Part shown: piece by piece, positions 50,743 to 61,874 of the stretch | Layout of the letters: every line of letters begins with the position of its first letter | Position numbering within the stretch: position 1 is the first letter of the stretch | Assembly (NCBI RefSeq): GCF_009601765.2 | Contig: NZ_CP045699.1 | Span: 1,860,001-1,924,000, forward strand | Source of the DNA: Vibrio algicola | GTDB taxonomy: Bacteria > Pseudomonadota > Gammaproteobacteria > Enterobacterales > Vibrionaceae | DNA: 64,000 nucleotides | Direction: 5' to 3' | The notes under the pieces: model-generated | What the model saw: only the letters and a program-made list of their open reading frames with translations | The model's database searches: none | Told to the model about the DNA's origin: nothing | Program-made: the position numbers and the translations under genes

Positions 50743-51756
50743 CTACAGTAATGTCAGTCTAGCGGCTTTCCCAGCAGTATAGCGAGAAAGGTCGACAGGT
50801 TCATCGGCTAATGTAATAGAAACCCCTTCCGGAGCACCTAATATTATAGAGTAAGGCGTTTTGCCAGTTAAAGTGATTGATTGACCGGATGTTTTCAGCC
50901 CTGTGGCTAAAATCGCACCGGTGCTATCTTTTACTTGGATCCAACAATCTTGTTTAAACGTCATCGCTAATGGCTTATTTGCCGTTTCATCATGCGATAG
51001 GTTTTTAATTTGAGTTTGTTCTGTGCTTACCGATTCTTTGGCATCTGATATTTGTGGAGCTTGCTCTGTGCCTACAGGGGTAGCCTCATGCTGACTGGCA
51101 TTCTCACCAGTTGTCGTCGTTGTATCCGTCGGTTGCGGTGTTGTCGAGGTTTGGGCATCTTCACTTGCTGACACCGCTAACGTTGGCTCTTGTAATTGAC
51201 CATCAGTTTGAGCGGTATTTTCTTGTGTCGATGGGTGTTCTAGCGCTAACTTAGCTTGTTCTGCCTGTTCATGCTGAATAGAAATGGCAGAAAGCGTATC
51301 TTGTTGATGATTTTGCCACCACCAGATAGACGAAATACCGAGAATAACTACCAAGATCCCCCAAGTGAGACGCATAATATGATTGTCATGTTTTTGCTTT
51401 TTAGTCTGTTGAGAAAAGCTTTGCATGCTGTGTTCTTTATGCTGGTGTTGCCCTTCACCTGAAAGTTCTAATGCCTTCAAGATATCTTTCTCATTGACTC
51501 CCACCACTTTGGCGTAAGATCGAAAATAGCCACGAATAAAAGTGGCTACTTGATGCGATTCAAACTCGTGACTTTCAATGCTTTCAATTACGGCTATTTT
51601 AAGTCGCAATCGTTTTGCAATATCTTGTTGAGTCAGTCCGAGCTCTTCACGTCGAAGGCGTAATATTTCACCCACAGATAACGTTTCCGTATCGAGTGAC
51701 GTGTTGAGTTTATGTTGTGTTATTTCTTCTACTTCAATCTTATTTTCAGTACTCAT
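50743..51756 (-). CDS. rodZ: Cytoskeleton protein RodZ
   Basis: Couples MreB to the envelope elongation machinery. The 337-residue protein has an N-terminal helix-turn-helix (about 28-95, LRREELGLTQQDIAKRLRLK), a basic juxtamembrane stretch and a single membrane segment (about 128-146). A Thr/Gln-rich periplasmic linker leads to the C-terminal DUF4115 domain (CWIQVKDSTGAILATGL). Overlaps the pilW stop by 11 bp; ispG is 7 nt downstream. Confidence 0.93.
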   Translation of the reverse strand: MSTENKIEVEEITQHKLNTSLDTETLSVGEILRLRREELGLTQQDIAKRLRLKIAVIESIESHEFESHQVATFIRGYFRSYAKVVGVNEKDILKALELSGEGQHQHKEHSMQSFSQQTKKQKHDNHIMRLTWGILVVILGISSIWWWQNHQQDTLSAISIQHEQAEQAKLALEHPSTQENTAQTDGQLQEPTLAVSASEDAQTSTTPQPTDTTTTTGENASQHEATPVGTEQAPQISDAKESVSTEQTQIKNLSHDETANKPLAMTFKQDCWIQVKDSTGAILATGLKTSGQSITLTGKTPYSIILGAPEGVSITLADEPVDLSRYTAGKAARLTLL

Positions 51757-52507
51757 TCTGCACGTACTTCTGATATTGGTCAGAGGTTGGATATTTAGCC
51801 TTTAATATGTTGCCATATTTAGACACCATTTCAGGGTTGTCTGCTTTATGTTCTAATTTTATGAGCAGCCCTAAACTGACGGGGTGATATCCATATCTCT
51901 TGTTAAATTTAAACAAACGGAGCCTTGCATCGGAAAATTCACCCTTTTCAATTTCCAATTCAGTTAAGTGTAACGCTGATTTTGCTCTGTCTGGATCATG
52001 GGCAAGCGCCCGAGAGAAGTAATTACTTGCCTTATCTTTATCACCGCTTTTTAATGCACAGAGTCCCGCGTTTTCATAACTGGCCGCAACCAGGTAATAA
52101 TAAGGCTGTTCTATCGCGCGATTAAAGTATTCATCGGCTTTTTTGTAATCACCTTGGCGACATAAAAATGCACCATAGTTATTGAGTACATCACCATTTT
52201 TAGGTGAGCTCTTTAACGCTTTCTCGTAAGCATCTTCCGCTAATTCTGGTTCCCCAACTCTTTGGTAATAATACGCCAGTGAGTTTAACGCTCGATAATA
52301 GGTTGGGGCATATTGCACCGCCATTTCAAGGTTTTCCCTTGCTTTGACCATGTGGTTATCTTCTAAATACCCCAGTCCGAGCGAAATTCGACCTTCTGAG
52401 GCTTTAATATTGTCAAACTTCCCCATCTTGGGGTTATCTGTCACTGTAACACAACCGGTTAGGAAACTAACTACCGAAATAAAGACCAACTTCTTAATTG
52501 ATAACAT
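51746..52507 (-). CDS. pilW: Type IV pilus biogenesis/stability lipoprotein PilW (PilF)
   Basis: An outer-membrane lipoprotein needed for secretin (PilQ) assembly. The 253-residue precursor has a lipoprotein signal ending FLTGC, followed by tandem TPR units (about residues 30-220), e.g. YRALNSLAYYYQRVGEPELAEDAYEKAL and GDVLNNYGAFLCRQGDYKKADEYF. A GTG two codons upstream is possible, but the ATG at 52507 has the better-spaced AAGGA. It lies between rlmN and rodZ, as in other Vibrionaceae. Confidence 0.93.
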   Translation of the reverse strand: MLSIKKLVFISVVSFLTGCVTVTDNPKMGKFDNIKASEGRISLGLGYLEDNHMVKARENLEMAVQYAPTYYRALNSLAYYYQRVGEPELAEDAYEKALKSSPKNGDVLNNYGAFLCRQGDYKKADEYFNRAIEQPYYYLVAASYENAGLCALKSGDKDKASNYFSRALAHDPDRAKSALHLTELEIEKGEFSDARLRLFKFNKRYGYHPVSLGLLIKLEHKADNPEMVSKYGNILKAKYPTSDQYQKYVQNEY

Positions 52508-52561
52508 TGACACTCATCCTTTTTCAAAACAAGGGCCAATCTGTTATCTATCTTGCTATTA

Positions 52562-53680
52562 TCAGATAGCTTTAATTGGGATTGGTTCCCCTTGTTGTTT
52601 CTGCTTTGTGCGTTTTGTTCGGTCGATCACATCGCCAACTAATTGCCCGCACGCTGCATCTATATCATCACCACGAGTTTTTCGAACCGTCACGGTGTAA
52701 TCGTATTCCATTAATGTTTTCTGGAAGCGATCGATACGCGAGTTGCTTGGTTTTTTATATGGTGACCCAGGATAAGGGTTAAAGGGAATCAAATTAATTT
52801 TTGCAGGGGTATCTTTTAGTAACTCTGCGAGCTGTCTTGCATGTTGCATATCATCATTGACGTGATCGAGTAAAACATACTCAATGGTGACACGACCTCG
52901 GTTAGCATTTGATGAGGCAATATAGCGTTGAACTGAAGCTAAAAAGGCTTCGATATTCCAACGATCATTAATCGGCATGATTTGGCTACGCAATTCATCG
53001 GTTGGTGCATGCAATGAAATAGCAAGAGCAACATCGATGGTTCCGGTCATTTGATCCAGTCCTGATACCACGCCAGAAGTCGATACCGTAATACGACGCT
53101 TTGATAAACCAAAACCTAAATCATCAAGCATGATCTCAAGTGATGGGATCAAGTTTTTCATATTAAGTAGAGGCTCGCCCATACCCATCATCACGACATT
53201 GGTAATTGGACGGCGTCCTGTTTCTTTTTGTAAGCCAATTTCGCGTGCTGCGCGCCATACTTGACCGATAATTTCCGACACTTTCAAATTACGATTAAAG
53301 CCTTGCTGACCGGTTGAGCAAAATTTACACTCTAAAGCACAACCGACTTGAGATGAGACACACAACGTCGCGCGATCATCTTCTGGAATATAGACAGTTT
53401 CTACGTCTTGATCGCCAACACGCATCGCCCACTTGATGGTGCCATCTTTTGAGTGTAGCGCTTCTGATACATAAGGAGCGCGGATCTCACAGCGTTGCTC
53501 TAGCTTAGCGCGTAGCACTTTATTGATATTGTTCATTTGTGCGAAATCATCACAACCAAAGTGATAGATCCATTTCATGATCTGATCGGCGCGGAAGGCT
53601 TTTTCATTCAGCTCTTCGGCAAAATATTTGCGTAGACCTTTACGATCAAAATCCATAAGATTTACTTTTGTGATGGTCAT
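52562..53680 (-). CDS. rlmN: 23S rRNA/tRNA adenine-C2 methyltransferase RlmN
   Basis: A radical-SAM enzyme methylating A2503 of 23S rRNA and A37 of some tRNAs. The 372-residue protein has [11 protein letters not shown] (CxxxCxxC cluster ligands), GMGEPLLN and [10 protein letters not shown]. The conserved cysteines include that in DIDAACGQL near the end. Upstream codons are open, but [17 protein letters not shown] at 53680 is the family start. Confidence 0.96.
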   Translation of the reverse strand: MTITKVNLMDFDRKGLRKYFAEELNEKAFRADQIMKWIYHFGCDDFAQMNNINKVLRAKLEQRCEIRAPYVSEALHSKDGTIKWAMRVGDQDVETVYIPEDDRATLCVSSQVGCALECKFCSTGQQGFNRNLKVSEIIGQVWRAAREIGLQKETGRRPITNVVMMGMGEPLLNMKNLIPSLEIMLDDLGFGLSKRRITVSTSGVVSGLDQMTGTIDVALAISLHAPTDELRSQIMPINDRWNIEAFLASVQRYIASSNANRGRVTIEYVLLDHVNDDMQHARQLAELLKDTPAKINLIPFNPYPGSPYKKPSNSRIDRFQKTLMEYDYTVTVRKTRGDDIDAACGQLVGDVIDRTKRTKQKQQGEPIPIKAI

Positions 53681-53766
53681 GTTTTTCTCACTAATGGAAC
53701 AATAAATTAGGGCGCGAATTGTACAGGCTTTAGCCATTAACAACAAGGCTTGTTGTACTCTTTGCT

Positions 53767-53822
53767 TGCAACTTAAACATTATGGTTTGCAACTTAAAAA
53801 CGGTTGGTTTGCAACTTTAAAG
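53767..53822. repeat. Short imperfect direct repeat, rlmN-ndk gap
   Basis: TGCAACTT occurs three times at 21-22-nt spacing (53767, 53788, 53810), each followed by an A-rich or T-rich tract. It lies upstream of rlmN. No gene is present. Confidence 0.6.
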
Positions 53823-53839
53823 CAGGTCGAGTACCGCTT

Positions 53840-53872
53840 AAAAAACAAAAAGAGACCCATTGGCCTCTTTAA
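53840..53872 (-). terminator. Terminator after ndk
   Basis: AAAGAGACC / GGCCTCTTT (53849-53857 with 53862-53870), nearly fully paired with a short loop. Leftward it is followed by TTTGTTTTTT. Confidence 0.8.
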
Positions 53873-53893
53873 GTATAGTGCATGTTTGAGTGA

Positions 53894-54325
53894 CTACTTT
53901 GTGCGCGGGCAAATTTCAGCTTGCGGAAAAAAGAACTCAATTTCACGCGCCGCTGACTCCTGACTATCGGAACCATGCACCGAATTATAACGCATGCTAA
54001 GTGCATAATCAGCACGAATGGTGCCACAAGCCGCTTCTTCAGGATTAGTTTTTCCCATTAGTTCGCGGTAACGTATGATCGCATTTTCGCCTTCCAACAC
54101 TTGAACCATAACCGGCCCTGATGTCATAAACTCTTTTAAACCATCAAAGAAGGGTTTACCTTCATGTTCAGCATAAAAACCGCTTGCTTGAGCATCGGTC
54201 AAATGCAGCATTTTAGCCGCCACAATCGACAGTCCCGCTTTTTCAAAACGATGATAAATCTCACCAATTAAATTGCGCTCGACCGCATCGGGCTTAATAA
54301 TTGAAAACGTTCTTTCCGTAGCCAT
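53894..54325 (-). CDS. ndk: Nucleoside diphosphate kinase
   Basis: Exchanges the gamma-phosphate between nucleoside triphosphates and diphosphates. The 143-residue protein has the [13 protein letters not shown] start, the conserved [18 protein letters not shown] with the phosphohistidine, and EIEFFFP near the end. It is followed by its own terminator; pepB is 62 nt upstream. Confidence 0.97.
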   Translation of the reverse strand: MATERTFSIIKPDAVERNLIGEIYHRFEKAGLSIVAAKMLHLTDAQASGFYAEHEGKPFFDGLKEFMTSGPVMVQVLEGENAIIRYRELMGKTNPEEAACGTIRADYALSMRYNSVHGSDSQESAAREIEFFFPQAEICPRTK

Positions 54326-54387
54326 AATTTATGTCCTATTTAATTTATTATCGTTAAGAGAGGATCGCTCCTCTCCTTGTCAGAAAA

Positions 54388-55683
54388 TTATTTCGCTTGT
54401 TCAATTAACAGCCCAGCTAAGGTTCTTACGCCCATACCGGTTGCGCCTGCCGACCATTTGTCACTGCTGGTTTTACGGTAAGTACCCGCGCAATCAAAGT
54501 GCAACCAGCCTTTTTTATAATCCTCAACAAAATACGACAAGAAAGCGGCTGCCGTACTAGCGCCTGGAGAATAACCTCCCGCTGAGATGTTAGACATATC
54601 GGCGAAATTAGACGGCAGCATCTTGCGGTGAAAGTCTTCCACCGGTAATTGCCATAGACCTTCTGATTCTACTTTGGCTTGTTTCAGTGCTTTTTGCGCC
54701 AATTTATCATCAAACGATAATAAAGCGTGATAGTCATTGCCAAGTGCATTTTTAGCTGCGCCGGTTAAGGTGGCGCAATCAATAATAAGCTTAGGGTTTT
54801 GCTCGCTGGCGTACATGAGACCATCGGCTAACACCAAGCGACCTTCGGCATCGGTATTCATCACTTCAACCGTCTTACCATTCTTATATGTGATCACATC
54901 ACCCAGCTTTAACGCGCGACCAGAGATCATGTTTTCTGCGCAGCATAAGATCAGTTTGACACGCTTGTTTAAGCCGCGAGTAATCGCTAACGCTAAACCG
55001 CCCGCAATGGTGCCCGCTCCGCCCATATCGGCTTTCATTGAATCCATAAAGCCAGAGCCTTTGATGCTGTAACCACCGGAATCAAACGTGATCCCTTTAC
55101 CGACTAAACAAGCAAACACTGGTGCGTTGTCATCACCGGTTGGGTTAAAGTCCAGTTGCAACATGGCAGAGGTGCGCTCAGAGCCACGACCTACAGCATA
55201 AATTCCATTCCAACCTTCGGTCAGCAGATCTTTATCTTTCACGATGCGGTAGCTTACACTGCCTTGTGGTGCAATAGACTTAATGAACTCGCCAGCCATG
55301 GTCGCCAATTGACGTGGCGCCACTTCTTCAGCGCTTTTATTGATAATATCGCGCACCCAATCGGTAGTTTTGATCCGCGCTTCAAGCTCGGTTTGTTGAG
55401 CAGCGTCTAATGCAGGCCAAGTAATTGGGTTACCTTGTTTCGATGAACGGTAACCTTGTACAAATGCCCAGATTTTCTCTAAATCCCAACCTTCACCGCT
55501 AAGTTCAATGTGCTTAAGACCTTGAGCGTCTAATTTACGTGCTGCACGCTGCACCGCATCGATATCGGTTGCAGAAGTTATGTGAATAACTGCGCCATTT
55601 TCATCAAAAGATAGCAGCGCTTTTTCACCCCATTGTGGCAAAGCGGCTTGTTGTGTAATTGAAACCAACATAGATGTAGACAT
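54388..55683 (-). CDS. pepB: Peptidase B (leucyl aminopeptidase family)
   Basis: An M17 dinuclear-metal aminopeptidase of 431 residues. Metal and active-site motifs are visible: [24 protein letters not shown], and the signature [14 protein letters not shown], followed by [10 protein letters not shown]. coli PepB is about 427 aa, shorter than PepA, and lies just after iscX, as here. A second ATG (MLVSI) lies four codons in. Confidence 0.95.
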   Translation of the reverse strand: MSTSMLVSITQQAALPQWGEKALLSFDENGAVIHITSATDIDAVQRAARKLDAQGLKHIELSGEGWDLEKIWAFVQGYRSSKQGNPITWPALDAAQQTELEARIKTTDWVRDIINKSAEEVAPRQLATMAGEFIKSIAPQGSVSYRIVKDKDLLTEGWNGIYAVGRGSERTSAMLQLDFNPTGDDNAPVFACLVGKGITFDSGGYSIKGSGFMDSMKADMGGAGTIAGGLALAITRGLNKRVKLILCCAENMISGRALKLGDVITYKNGKTVEVMNTDAEGRLVLADGLMYASEQNPKLIIDCATLTGAAKNALGNDYHALLSFDDKLAQKALKQAKVESEGLWQLPVEDFHRKMLPSNFADMSNISAGGYSPGASTAAAFLSYFVEDYKKGWLHFDCAGTYRKTSSDKWSAGATGMGVRTLAGLLIEQAK

Positions 55684-56001
55684 TTCGACTCCTTTCTCAC
55701 TTTAATGTGGCTTGAGTAGCCAAGAGAATTAATAGGTGAATGTAAAAAACTGAGAACTATCATAATGGATTTTTACTGATTTAACATGAAAACGGCAAGA
55801 GACTTGTGCACTAAATAGCATAAAAGCCTCCGAAGAGGCTTTAATTGGCGTAACAAGATATTGACTCATGCAATGATTGATTAAAGTGCCATCAAAATGG
55901 ATTACCTTTCAACGACAACTGATCAATGACCAGCAAAATCAGCAATCAACGACAATCAACGACAATCAAAGTCATTGAAGTGACTATCCAGCGAATAAAA
56001 C
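55684..56001 (-). terminator. iscX-pepB gap with isc operon terminator
   Basis: AAAGCCTC, a 4-nt loop, GAGGCTTT (55823-55830 with 55835-55842), leading leftward into a short T run: the likely end of the isc transcript. To its right, short direct repeats of the type AATCAACGAC (about 55940-55975) occur. No gene is seen. The pepB promoter should be in 55684-55820. Confidence 0.7.
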
Positions 56002-56199
56002 TTAAACTTCATCCAACCAGCACAATAAAATCGCTTCGAGAATTTTCTCATTTGACTTATTAGGCTGATCATCAAACTCTTCAAGTTCGGTGATCCATTG
56101 ATGCATATCGGTAAAACGAACTGTGGTTGGATCTAAATCCGGAAACTTCTCATACAGTTCGATCGCGATATCTTGTGAATCAGACCATTTTAATCCCAT
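56002..56199 (-). CDS. iscX: Fe-S cluster assembly protein IscX
   Basis: A small acidic adaptor that binds IscS and modulates Fe-S assembly. 65 residues: [29 protein letters not shown] and a DD-rich middle are as in E. coli IscX (66 aa). Last gene of the isc operon, 17 nt after fdx. Confidence 0.95.
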   Translation of the reverse strand: MGLKWSDSQDIAIELYEKFPDLDPTTVRFTDMHQWITELEEFDDQPNKSNEKILEAILLCWLDEV

Positions 56200-56216
56200 A
56201 ACCCTATCCTTTTGGT

Positions 56217-56555
56217 TTAATGTTTTTCTGATGCTAGGTTGATGGTGTAACGAGGGATCTCAACCACCAGATCTTGATCTTCGACTAATGCTTGGCAACC
56301 TAAACGAGACTCAGGCTCTAAACCCCATGCTTTATCTAGCATGTCGTCTTCAAGTTCTTCGCTTTCTTCTAATGAATCAAAACCTTCACGAATAATGATG
56401 TGACAAGTGGTACAGGCACAAGATTTTTCACACGCATGCTCAATACCAATTCCATTTTTTAACGCCACATCCAGTACTGACTCGCCTTTTTTCGCTTCTA
56501 ATACCGCGCCTTCTGGGCATAATTCTTCATGTGGTAGTACAACAATCTTAGGCAT
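56217..56555 (-). CDS. fdx: 2Fe-2S ferredoxin of the isc operon
   Basis: Electron donor for Fe-S assembly. 112 residues with ligands in [13 protein letters not shown] and the fourth cysteine in SRLGCQAL, plus the adrenodoxin-type acidic segment [12 protein letters not shown]. Between hscA and iscX. Confidence 0.96.
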   Translation of the reverse strand: MPKIVVLPHEELCPEGAVLEAKKGESVLDVALKNGIGIEHACEKSCACTTCHIIIREGFDSLEESEELEDDMLDKAWGLEPESRLGCQALVEDQDLVVEIPRYTINLASEKH

Positions 56556-56604
56556 AATCCATCCTACTCTAATTATTTAATTGGTATTTATTATTCAATT
56601 GGTG

Positions 56605-58455
56605 TTATAGGTTATCCACTGATTGGCCAGACAGCGCCGCTCGAATTGATACATCCATACGACGAGAAGCAAAATCTTGGCTCGCTTTATCGGTATCTTT
56701 AATGCCTTGTTCAATCGCATCGGCATCGGTGCCATTACGCAAACCAATCAACACTTTCAATGAGCCTTCAATCGCTTGATATTCTTCAACACTGAGTAAT
56801 TGCTCGCCGTTTTCTTGTAATGCCACCAGCAAGCCTTCAATCACGCGGTCTGCTTCGACTTTTTGTTCCGCTAGCGCTCGAGTCTGCATATCTTGTTTAG
56901 CATGAGTCATTGATGCTTTAAGCATGTCGGCGATTTCATTGTCGCTTAAACCATACGATGGTTTAACTTGAATATCCGCTTGCACGCCGGTACTTTTTTC
57001 CATCGCGGTGACCGATAGTAAGCCATCGGCATCGACTTGATAAGTTACGCGAATATGCGCTGCGCCCGCTTTCATTGGCGGAATACCACGCAAAGTAAAC
57101 TGCGCTAAAGAGCGACAATCCCCGACCATTTCACGTTCACCTTGAGCTACATGCACCAACATTGCGGTTTGACCGTCTTTAAAAGTGGTAAATTCTTGTG
57201 CTTTGGCAACGGGAATAGTGGTGTTACGTGGAATGATTTTCTCCACTAAACCTCCCATGGTTTCGATCCCAAGTGACAATGGGATCACATCCAGTAATAG
57301 CATGTCAGAATCGGGCTTATTACCGATTAAGATATCCGCTTGAATACCGGCGCCAATCGCGACCACTTCATCTGGATTAATGCTGGTTAATGGCGTTTGA
57401 CCAAAGAAGTCACCGACCATATTCCGCACCAATAATGTGCGAGTCGAACCGCCGACCATCACCACTTCGGCAACTTCATCGACGCTAACTTCAGCATCTT
57501 TTAAAGCGCGGCGACATGATAAAAGTGTTTTTTTCACTAACGGTTGGATCAAGTGTTCAAATTGCTCACGAGTCAAGGTAATGAAAGTACCAAGCACATC
57601 AACTTGAACTTGGGCTTGTTGTGATAATTCAACTTTGGCTTGGGTCGCCGCATCCAGTAGAACTCGATGTTGCTCGGCGCTTAACTGCTGTTTAATATCA
57701 GCCTGTTGCTTGAAAAAATCGACAATAAGATCATCAAAATCATCACCACCAAGCGCAGAGTCACCACCTGTGGCTAGCACTTCAAATACGCCTTTAGATA
57801 AACGCAATAATGAAATATCAAAGGTACCACCGCCAAGATCGTAGACTGCAATGACACCTTCTTGACCTGAATCTAAACCATAAGCGATTGCCGCCGCTGT
57901 CGGCTCGTTGAGTAAGCGTAAAACTTTGAGACCCGCTAATTCAGCCGCATCTTTGGTACCGGCACGTTGGGCATCATCAAAATAAGCGGGAACAGTAATC
58001 ACCACGCCTTCTAATTCATGAGCTAAGACTTTCTCTGCTCGCGCTGCTAATGACTTTAATATTTCACTCGAGATTTGGATAGGATTTACCTGACCAGTTG
58101 GTACTTCAATTAAAGGCAAGCCATTGTCGCTGGCTTTAAATTGGTAAGGTAAGGTGGTGTAGCGTGTTTGAATATCCGCCAAAGAACGACCGATTAAACG
58201 TTTTGCCGAGCTAATAGTATGAATAGGGTTGCTTTGCGCCAATGCTTTAGCCGCATGGCCCACTACAATATTTTGCTCACCGTAATTGACAACAGAAGGA
58301 AGAATGGTTTGCTGATTTTCATCGGCTAAAGGGGTGCAACTTCCACTGCGCACAGCGGCAACTAATGAATTGGTGGTACCGAGATCGATACCGACGGCAA
58401 ATTTATGTTGATGAGGTGCAGCGCTTTGTCCTGGTTCGGCAATTTGAAGTAACAT
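56605..58455 (-). CDS. hscA: Fe-S chaperone HscA (specialised Hsp70)
   Basis: An Hsp70 that works with HscB to release clusters from IscU. The 616-residue protein has [26 protein letters not shown] and [10 protein letters not shown]. It lacks the acidic EEVD-like tail of DnaK, ending SGQSVDNL. It is distinct from the window's DnaK. Gene order hscB-hscA-fdx. Confidence 0.96.
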   Translation of the reverse strand: MLLQIAEPGQSAAPHQHKFAVGIDLGTTNSLVAAVRSGSCTPLADENQQTILPSVVNYGEQNIVVGHAAKALAQSNPIHTISSAKRLIGRSLADIQTRYTTLPYQFKASDNGLPLIEVPTGQVNPIQISSEILKSLAARAEKVLAHELEGVVITVPAYFDDAQRAGTKDAAELAGLKVLRLLNEPTAAAIAYGLDSGQEGVIAVYDLGGGTFDISLLRLSKGVFEVLATGGDSALGGDDFDDLIVDFFKQQADIKQQLSAEQHRVLLDAATQAKVELSQQAQVQVDVLGTFITLTREQFEHLIQPLVKKTLLSCRRALKDAEVSVDEVAEVVMVGGSTRTLLVRNMVGDFFGQTPLTSINPDEVVAIGAGIQADILIGNKPDSDMLLLDVIPLSLGIETMGGLVEKIIPRNTTIPVAKAQEFTTFKDGQTAMLVHVAQGEREMVGDCRSLAQFTLRGIPPMKAGAAHIRVTYQVDADGLLSVTAMEKSTGVQADIQVKPSYGLSDNEIADMLKASMTHAKQDMQTRALAEQKVEADRVIEGLLVALQENGEQLLSVEEYQAIEGSLKVLIGLRNGTDADAIEQGIKDTDKASQDFASRRMDVSIRAALSGQSVDNL

Positions 58456-58485
58456 GGTATTACTCGGTCCTTTTATCTTGGCCTA

Positions 58486-59001
58486 TTAACCCAGCAGTTT
58501 ATCTTCTAACTGCTCAATTTCGAGGCGTAATTTATTGACAAACTTAAGTTTTCTTACGCTATCAGCCGCAACATTCCAATCTTGATTAATTAATTGTTGT
58601 TGTAATTGTTCGATTTGCTGCTGATACATGGCTTGAATTTTACTATCAAAATCAACTAATGCGCTATCAGGATCACGAGAATGCGAAATATCTTCAAGTG
58701 TTTCGCGTAATTCCATTTGCTCCATTAGAAAAGCGGGATCACTCATCGTTTGTTGTTCGCCACGAATATCTACGCCTTGTAAAGCGAGTATGTATTCGGC
58801 GCGATTTAAAGGGTGTTTTAAGGTTTGATAAGCATCATTTATTTCAGTTGCTTTTTGCACTGACATCAGACGATCGCGCTCTGAGGCAGACGCGAATTTA
58901 TCAGGGTGGAATTGGCGTTGCAGATCTCTAAACTTATCCGATAGCTGATTTTTATCTAAATCGAACTGATTAGACAGGCCAAATAATTCAAAGTGATTCA
59001 T
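58486..59001 (-). CDS. hscB: Fe-S co-chaperone HscB
   Basis: A J-type co-chaperone that recruits IscU to HscA. 171 residues: an N-terminal J-domain with FHPDKFASASERDR (HPD at about 32-34) and a C-terminal three-helix IscU-binding domain ending LRLEIEQLEDKLLG. 30 nt upstream of hscA; a 126-nt gap to iscA shows nothing else. Confidence 0.96.
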   Translation of the reverse strand: MNHFELFGLSNQFDLDKNQLSDKFRDLQRQFHPDKFASASERDRLMSVQKATEINDAYQTLKHPLNRAEYILALQGVDIRGEQQTMSDPAFLMEQMELRETLEDISHSRDPDSALVDFDSKIQAMYQQQIEQLQQQLINQDWNVAADSVRKLKFVNKLRLEIEQLEDKLLG

Positions 59002-59127
59002 AATGCGGCTTCTTTTGAACTGAGAGATAAAACCAAACCGCCGCTCGTTGTCATCATAAACTACCGGCTGTCATAATAAGATGAATAAAAACAGTTAAAT
59101 GTTCAAGCTTTTAGATGTTAGAAGCTG

Positions 59128-59451
59128 CTAGACATTAAAGCTTTCGCCACAACCACACTCACCTTTTACATTCGGGTTATTAAACTTAAAGCCCTCATTT
59201 AAGCCTTCTTTGGCAAAATCGAGTTCAGTACCATCAAGATAAACTAAGCTTTTTGGATCAATAATGATTTTAACACCATCATGTTCAAATACTTGATCTT
59301 CTTCATTGAGTGCATCGACAAACTCAAGTACATACGCCATACCAGAACATCCCGTGGTTCTTACTCCTAAGCGTAAACCTAGACCTTTCCCGCGGTTTTC
59401 TAAAAATGTTCTTACGCGACCTGCTGCCGCATCTGTCATGGTAATGGCCAT
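59128..59451 (-). CDS. iscA: Iron-sulfur assembly protein IscA
   Basis: An A-type Fe-S carrier. 107 residues with the three conserved cysteines in TTGCSGMAY and GECGCGESF. Between iscU and hscB in the canonical order. Confidence 0.97.
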   Translation of the reverse strand: MAITMTDAAAGRVRTFLENRGKGLGLRLGVRTTGCSGMAYVLEFVDALNEEDQVFEHDGVKIIIDPKSLVYLDGTELDFAKEGLNEGFKFNNPNVKGECGCGESFNV

Positions 59452-59543
59452 ACTTCAACCTTGTGTAGTTTCAATCAATATAAGTAAAAATAAAACGAGT
59501 AAAGAATAAGGGAAGATAATCACCTTCCCTCACTAAACCAGTC

Positions 59544-59924
59544 TTACTGATGTTTCTTTTTGTAATCGGATACCGCTGCTTTGATCGCATCTTCTGCTAA
59601 AATTGAGCAGTGTACTTTCACTGGTGGTAGTGCCAATTCTTCAGCAATTTCAGAGTTTTTGATTGATGCTGCTTCATCTAAACTTTTACCTTTCACCCAT
59701 TCAGTGACCAGTGAGCTTGATGCAATAGCAGAACCACAACCATAAGTTTTGAATTTCGCATCTTCGATAATGCCTTCTGGTGATACTTTAATTTGCAGTT
59801 TCATTACGTCACCACAAGCTGGAGCACCAACCATACCGCTACCGATAGATGGATCTTCTTTATCAAAAGAACCGACGTTACGTGGGTTCTCATAATGTTC
59901 AATTACTTTTTCGCTATACGCCAT
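59544..59924 (-). CDS. iscU: Fe-S cluster scaffold IscU
   Basis: Scaffold on which IscS and iron build 2Fe-2S clusters. 126 residues: MAYSEKVIEHYENPRNVGS, ligand cysteines in GAPACGDVM, KTYGCGSAI and VHCSILAED, and the HscA-recognition LPPVK. Confidence 0.98.
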   Translation of the reverse strand: MAYSEKVIEHYENPRNVGSFDKEDPSIGSGMVGAPACGDVMKLQIKVSPEGIIEDAKFKTYGCGSAIASSSLVTEWVKGKSLDEAASIKNSEIAEELALPPVKVHCSILAEDAIKAAVSDYKKKHQ

Positions 59925-59998
59925 AATATTGTCCTCAAATCCTTGCTACTGAGGTTGGAATGATCGATACCATATCCAACCTAAGTCGATAATTAGTA

Positions 59999-61213
59999 TT
60001 AGTGATGTGCCCACTCAACCGTGTTCAAATCAACCCCTTCCTTGTACATATCCCAAAGTGGTGACATATCACGGAGCTTTGTTACGGCAACAATGATCTG
60101 CTCAACCGCGTAATCAATTTCTTCTACGGTAGTGAAGCGACCAAATGAGAAACGAACTGAGCTATGCGCTAATTCATCTTCTAAACCAAGTGCACGTAAA
60201 ACATACGATGGCTCTAGGCTAGCTGAAGTACAAGCAGAGCCCGATGATACTGCTAAGTCTTTTAATGCCATCAACAATGATTCACCTTCAACGAAAGCAA
60301 AGCTAATGTTGAGGTTGTTTGGTAAGCGCTGTTCTAAATCACCATTAATGGTTAACGCCTCCATGTCTTTCAAGCCATTAAGCAAACGGGTACGCAGCAT
60401 TAATGCGTGATCGTAATCTTGTTGCATTTCTTGTTTAGCAATCGCAAAGGCTTCGCCCATACCCACGATTTGGTGAGTAGGAAGAGTGCCTGAACGGAAA
60501 CCACGCTCATGACCACCACCGTGCATTTGCGCTTCAAGGCGAACGCGAGGCTTGCGGCTAACATATAATGCGCCAATGCCTTTCGGGCCATAAATTTTGT
60601 GTGCTGAGAATGAGATCAAATCCACTTTCAACTGCTGTACGTCGATGGGTAATTTACCCGCAGATTGTGCTGCATCCATGTGGAAGATGATTTTGCGTTC
60701 ACGACACATGTCGCCAATCGCGTTAACATCTTGCACCACACCGATTTCATTATTCACATGCATGATAGACACTAATACCGTATCTTCACGCAGTGCCGCT
60801 TGCAGTTTTTTCAGATCAATTAAGCCATTGGTTTCAGGCTCAAGATACGTCACGTCAAAACCTTCACGCTCTAGTTGGCGGCATGGATCAAGCACGGCTT
60901 TGTGCTCGGTTTTGCAGGTAATGATGTGCTTGCCTTTCTTACCGTAAAAGTGCGCCGCACCTTTAATCGCTAAGTTGTCTGATTCAGTTGCGCCCGAGGT
61001 AAAGACAATTTCACGCGGGTCTGCATTGATAAGCTCGGCGATTTGGTCACGCGCATGATCGACAGCTTCTTCTGCTTGCCAACCAAAACGGTGCGAGCGA
61101 GAGGCTGGATTACCAAAATTGCCATCCATCGTCATACATTGAACCATTTTGTCGGCGACGCGAGGATCAACTGGACAAGTTGCTGAATAGTCAAAATAAA
61201 TAGGCAGTTTCAT
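59999..61213 (-). CDS. iscS: Cysteine desulfurase IscS
   Basis: The housekeeping PLP sulfur donor for Fe-S clusters and tRNA thiolation. 404 residues with the PLP lysine in [12 protein letters not shown] and the persulfide cysteine in [14 protein letters not shown]. The C-terminus ends [11 protein letters not shown], the IscU-binding tail. A second, diverged desulfurase (sspA) serves the phosphorothioation island. Confidence 0.98.
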   Translation of the reverse strand: MKLPIYFDYSATCPVDPRVADKMVQCMTMDGNFGNPASRSHRFGWQAEEAVDHARDQIAELINADPREIVFTSGATESDNLAIKGAAHFYGKKGKHIITCKTEHKAVLDPCRQLEREGFDVTYLEPETNGLIDLKKLQAALREDTVLVSIMHVNNEIGVVQDVNAIGDMCRERKIIFHMDAAQSAGKLPIDVQQLKVDLISFSAHKIYGPKGIGALYVSRKPRVRLEAQMHGGGHERGFRSGTLPTHQIVGMGEAFAIAKQEMQQDYDHALMLRTRLLNGLKDMEALTINGDLEQRLPNNLNISFAFVEGESLLMALKDLAVSSGSACTSASLEPSYVLRALGLEDELAHSSVRFSFGRFTTVEEIDYAVEQIIVAVTKLRDMSPLWDMYKEGVDLNTVEWAHH

Positions 61214-61245
61214 TCTTTACTCCAATGTAAAAACGTATTGCTCAC

Positions 61246-61770
61246 TTAGACGCGAGCATTCATACCGATAGTTTTAGATTTTGTCTGTTCTTTGGCATTA
61301 ATATTCTTATTACCAAAGCCATTATTGACTACCAGCTCTATGTTTTGGCGTTCTGTAATATCTTGAATTTCATTATTCTTCATTAATTCGCCTAAGGTGA
61401 TCCCATCAAGGAAGTCACTAATACGGGCACTTAAATCATGCCATAACGTATGAGTAAGACAGCGCACACCACCTTGGCAATCGCCCTTACCGTGACACTT
61501 AGTCGCATCGACCGATTCGTCAACCGCGGCAATCACTGCGCCAACCACAATATCGTCAGCATTGATCCCAAGTCGGTAACCGCCACCGGGGCCACGAACA
61601 CTGGCTACTAATCCGGCTTTACGCAAGCGAGAGAATAGTTGCTCTAAATAAGATAATGAAATCCCTTGTCGCTCTGAAATATCAGCCAGCGGAACCGGTC
61701 CATCGCTAGAATGTAATGCTACATCCAGCATTGCCGTTACCGCATATCTTCCTTTTGATGTCAGTCTCAT
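61246..61770 (-). CDS. iscR: Fe-S responsive regulator IscR
   Basis: An Rrf2-family 2Fe-2S repressor of the isc operon. 174 residues: a winged helix ([47 protein letters not shown]) and ligand cysteines in [13 protein letters not shown] (92, 98, 104). The ATG at 61770 is the family start; the frame is open further upstream. Two IscR sites lie upstream, indicating autoregulation. Confidence 0.97.
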   Translation of the reverse strand: MRLTSKGRYAVTAMLDVALHSSDGPVPLADISERQGISLSYLEQLFSRLRKAGLVASVRGPGGGYRLGINADDIVVGAVIAAVDESVDATKCHGKGDCQGGVRCLTHTLWHDLSARISDFLDGITLGELMKNNEIQDITERQNIELVVNNGFGNKNINAKEQTKSKTIGMNARV

Positions 61771-61812
61771 ATTGCCTCGTACCCACAGTAAGCATGTGGA
61801 TAATATAGTCAC

Positions 61813-61862
61813 ATACCCGAGCAAATCAGTCAACTATTTATTTGACTGATTTACTCAGGTAT
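61813..61862 (-). promoter_or_regulatory. Two abutting type 1 IscR binding sites, isc promoter
   Basis: Two 25-bp sites lie end to end (61838-61862 and 61813-61837). Compared by eye with the type 1 IscR consensus (ATASYYGACT...AGTCRRSTAT), each matches at about 22-23 of 25 positions. The proximal site contains TTGACT, a probable -35, with TATATT some 20 nt on. Holo-IscR should repress iscRSUA from here. Confidence 0.75.
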
Positions 61863-61874
61863 TGGCGCTATGAT

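Noticed and set aside
53767..53822. Binding-site array in the rlmN-ndk gap
   Set aside because: Three imperfect TGCAACTT copies at roughly two-turn spacing are suggestive, but they match no operator I know; kept only as a repeat.
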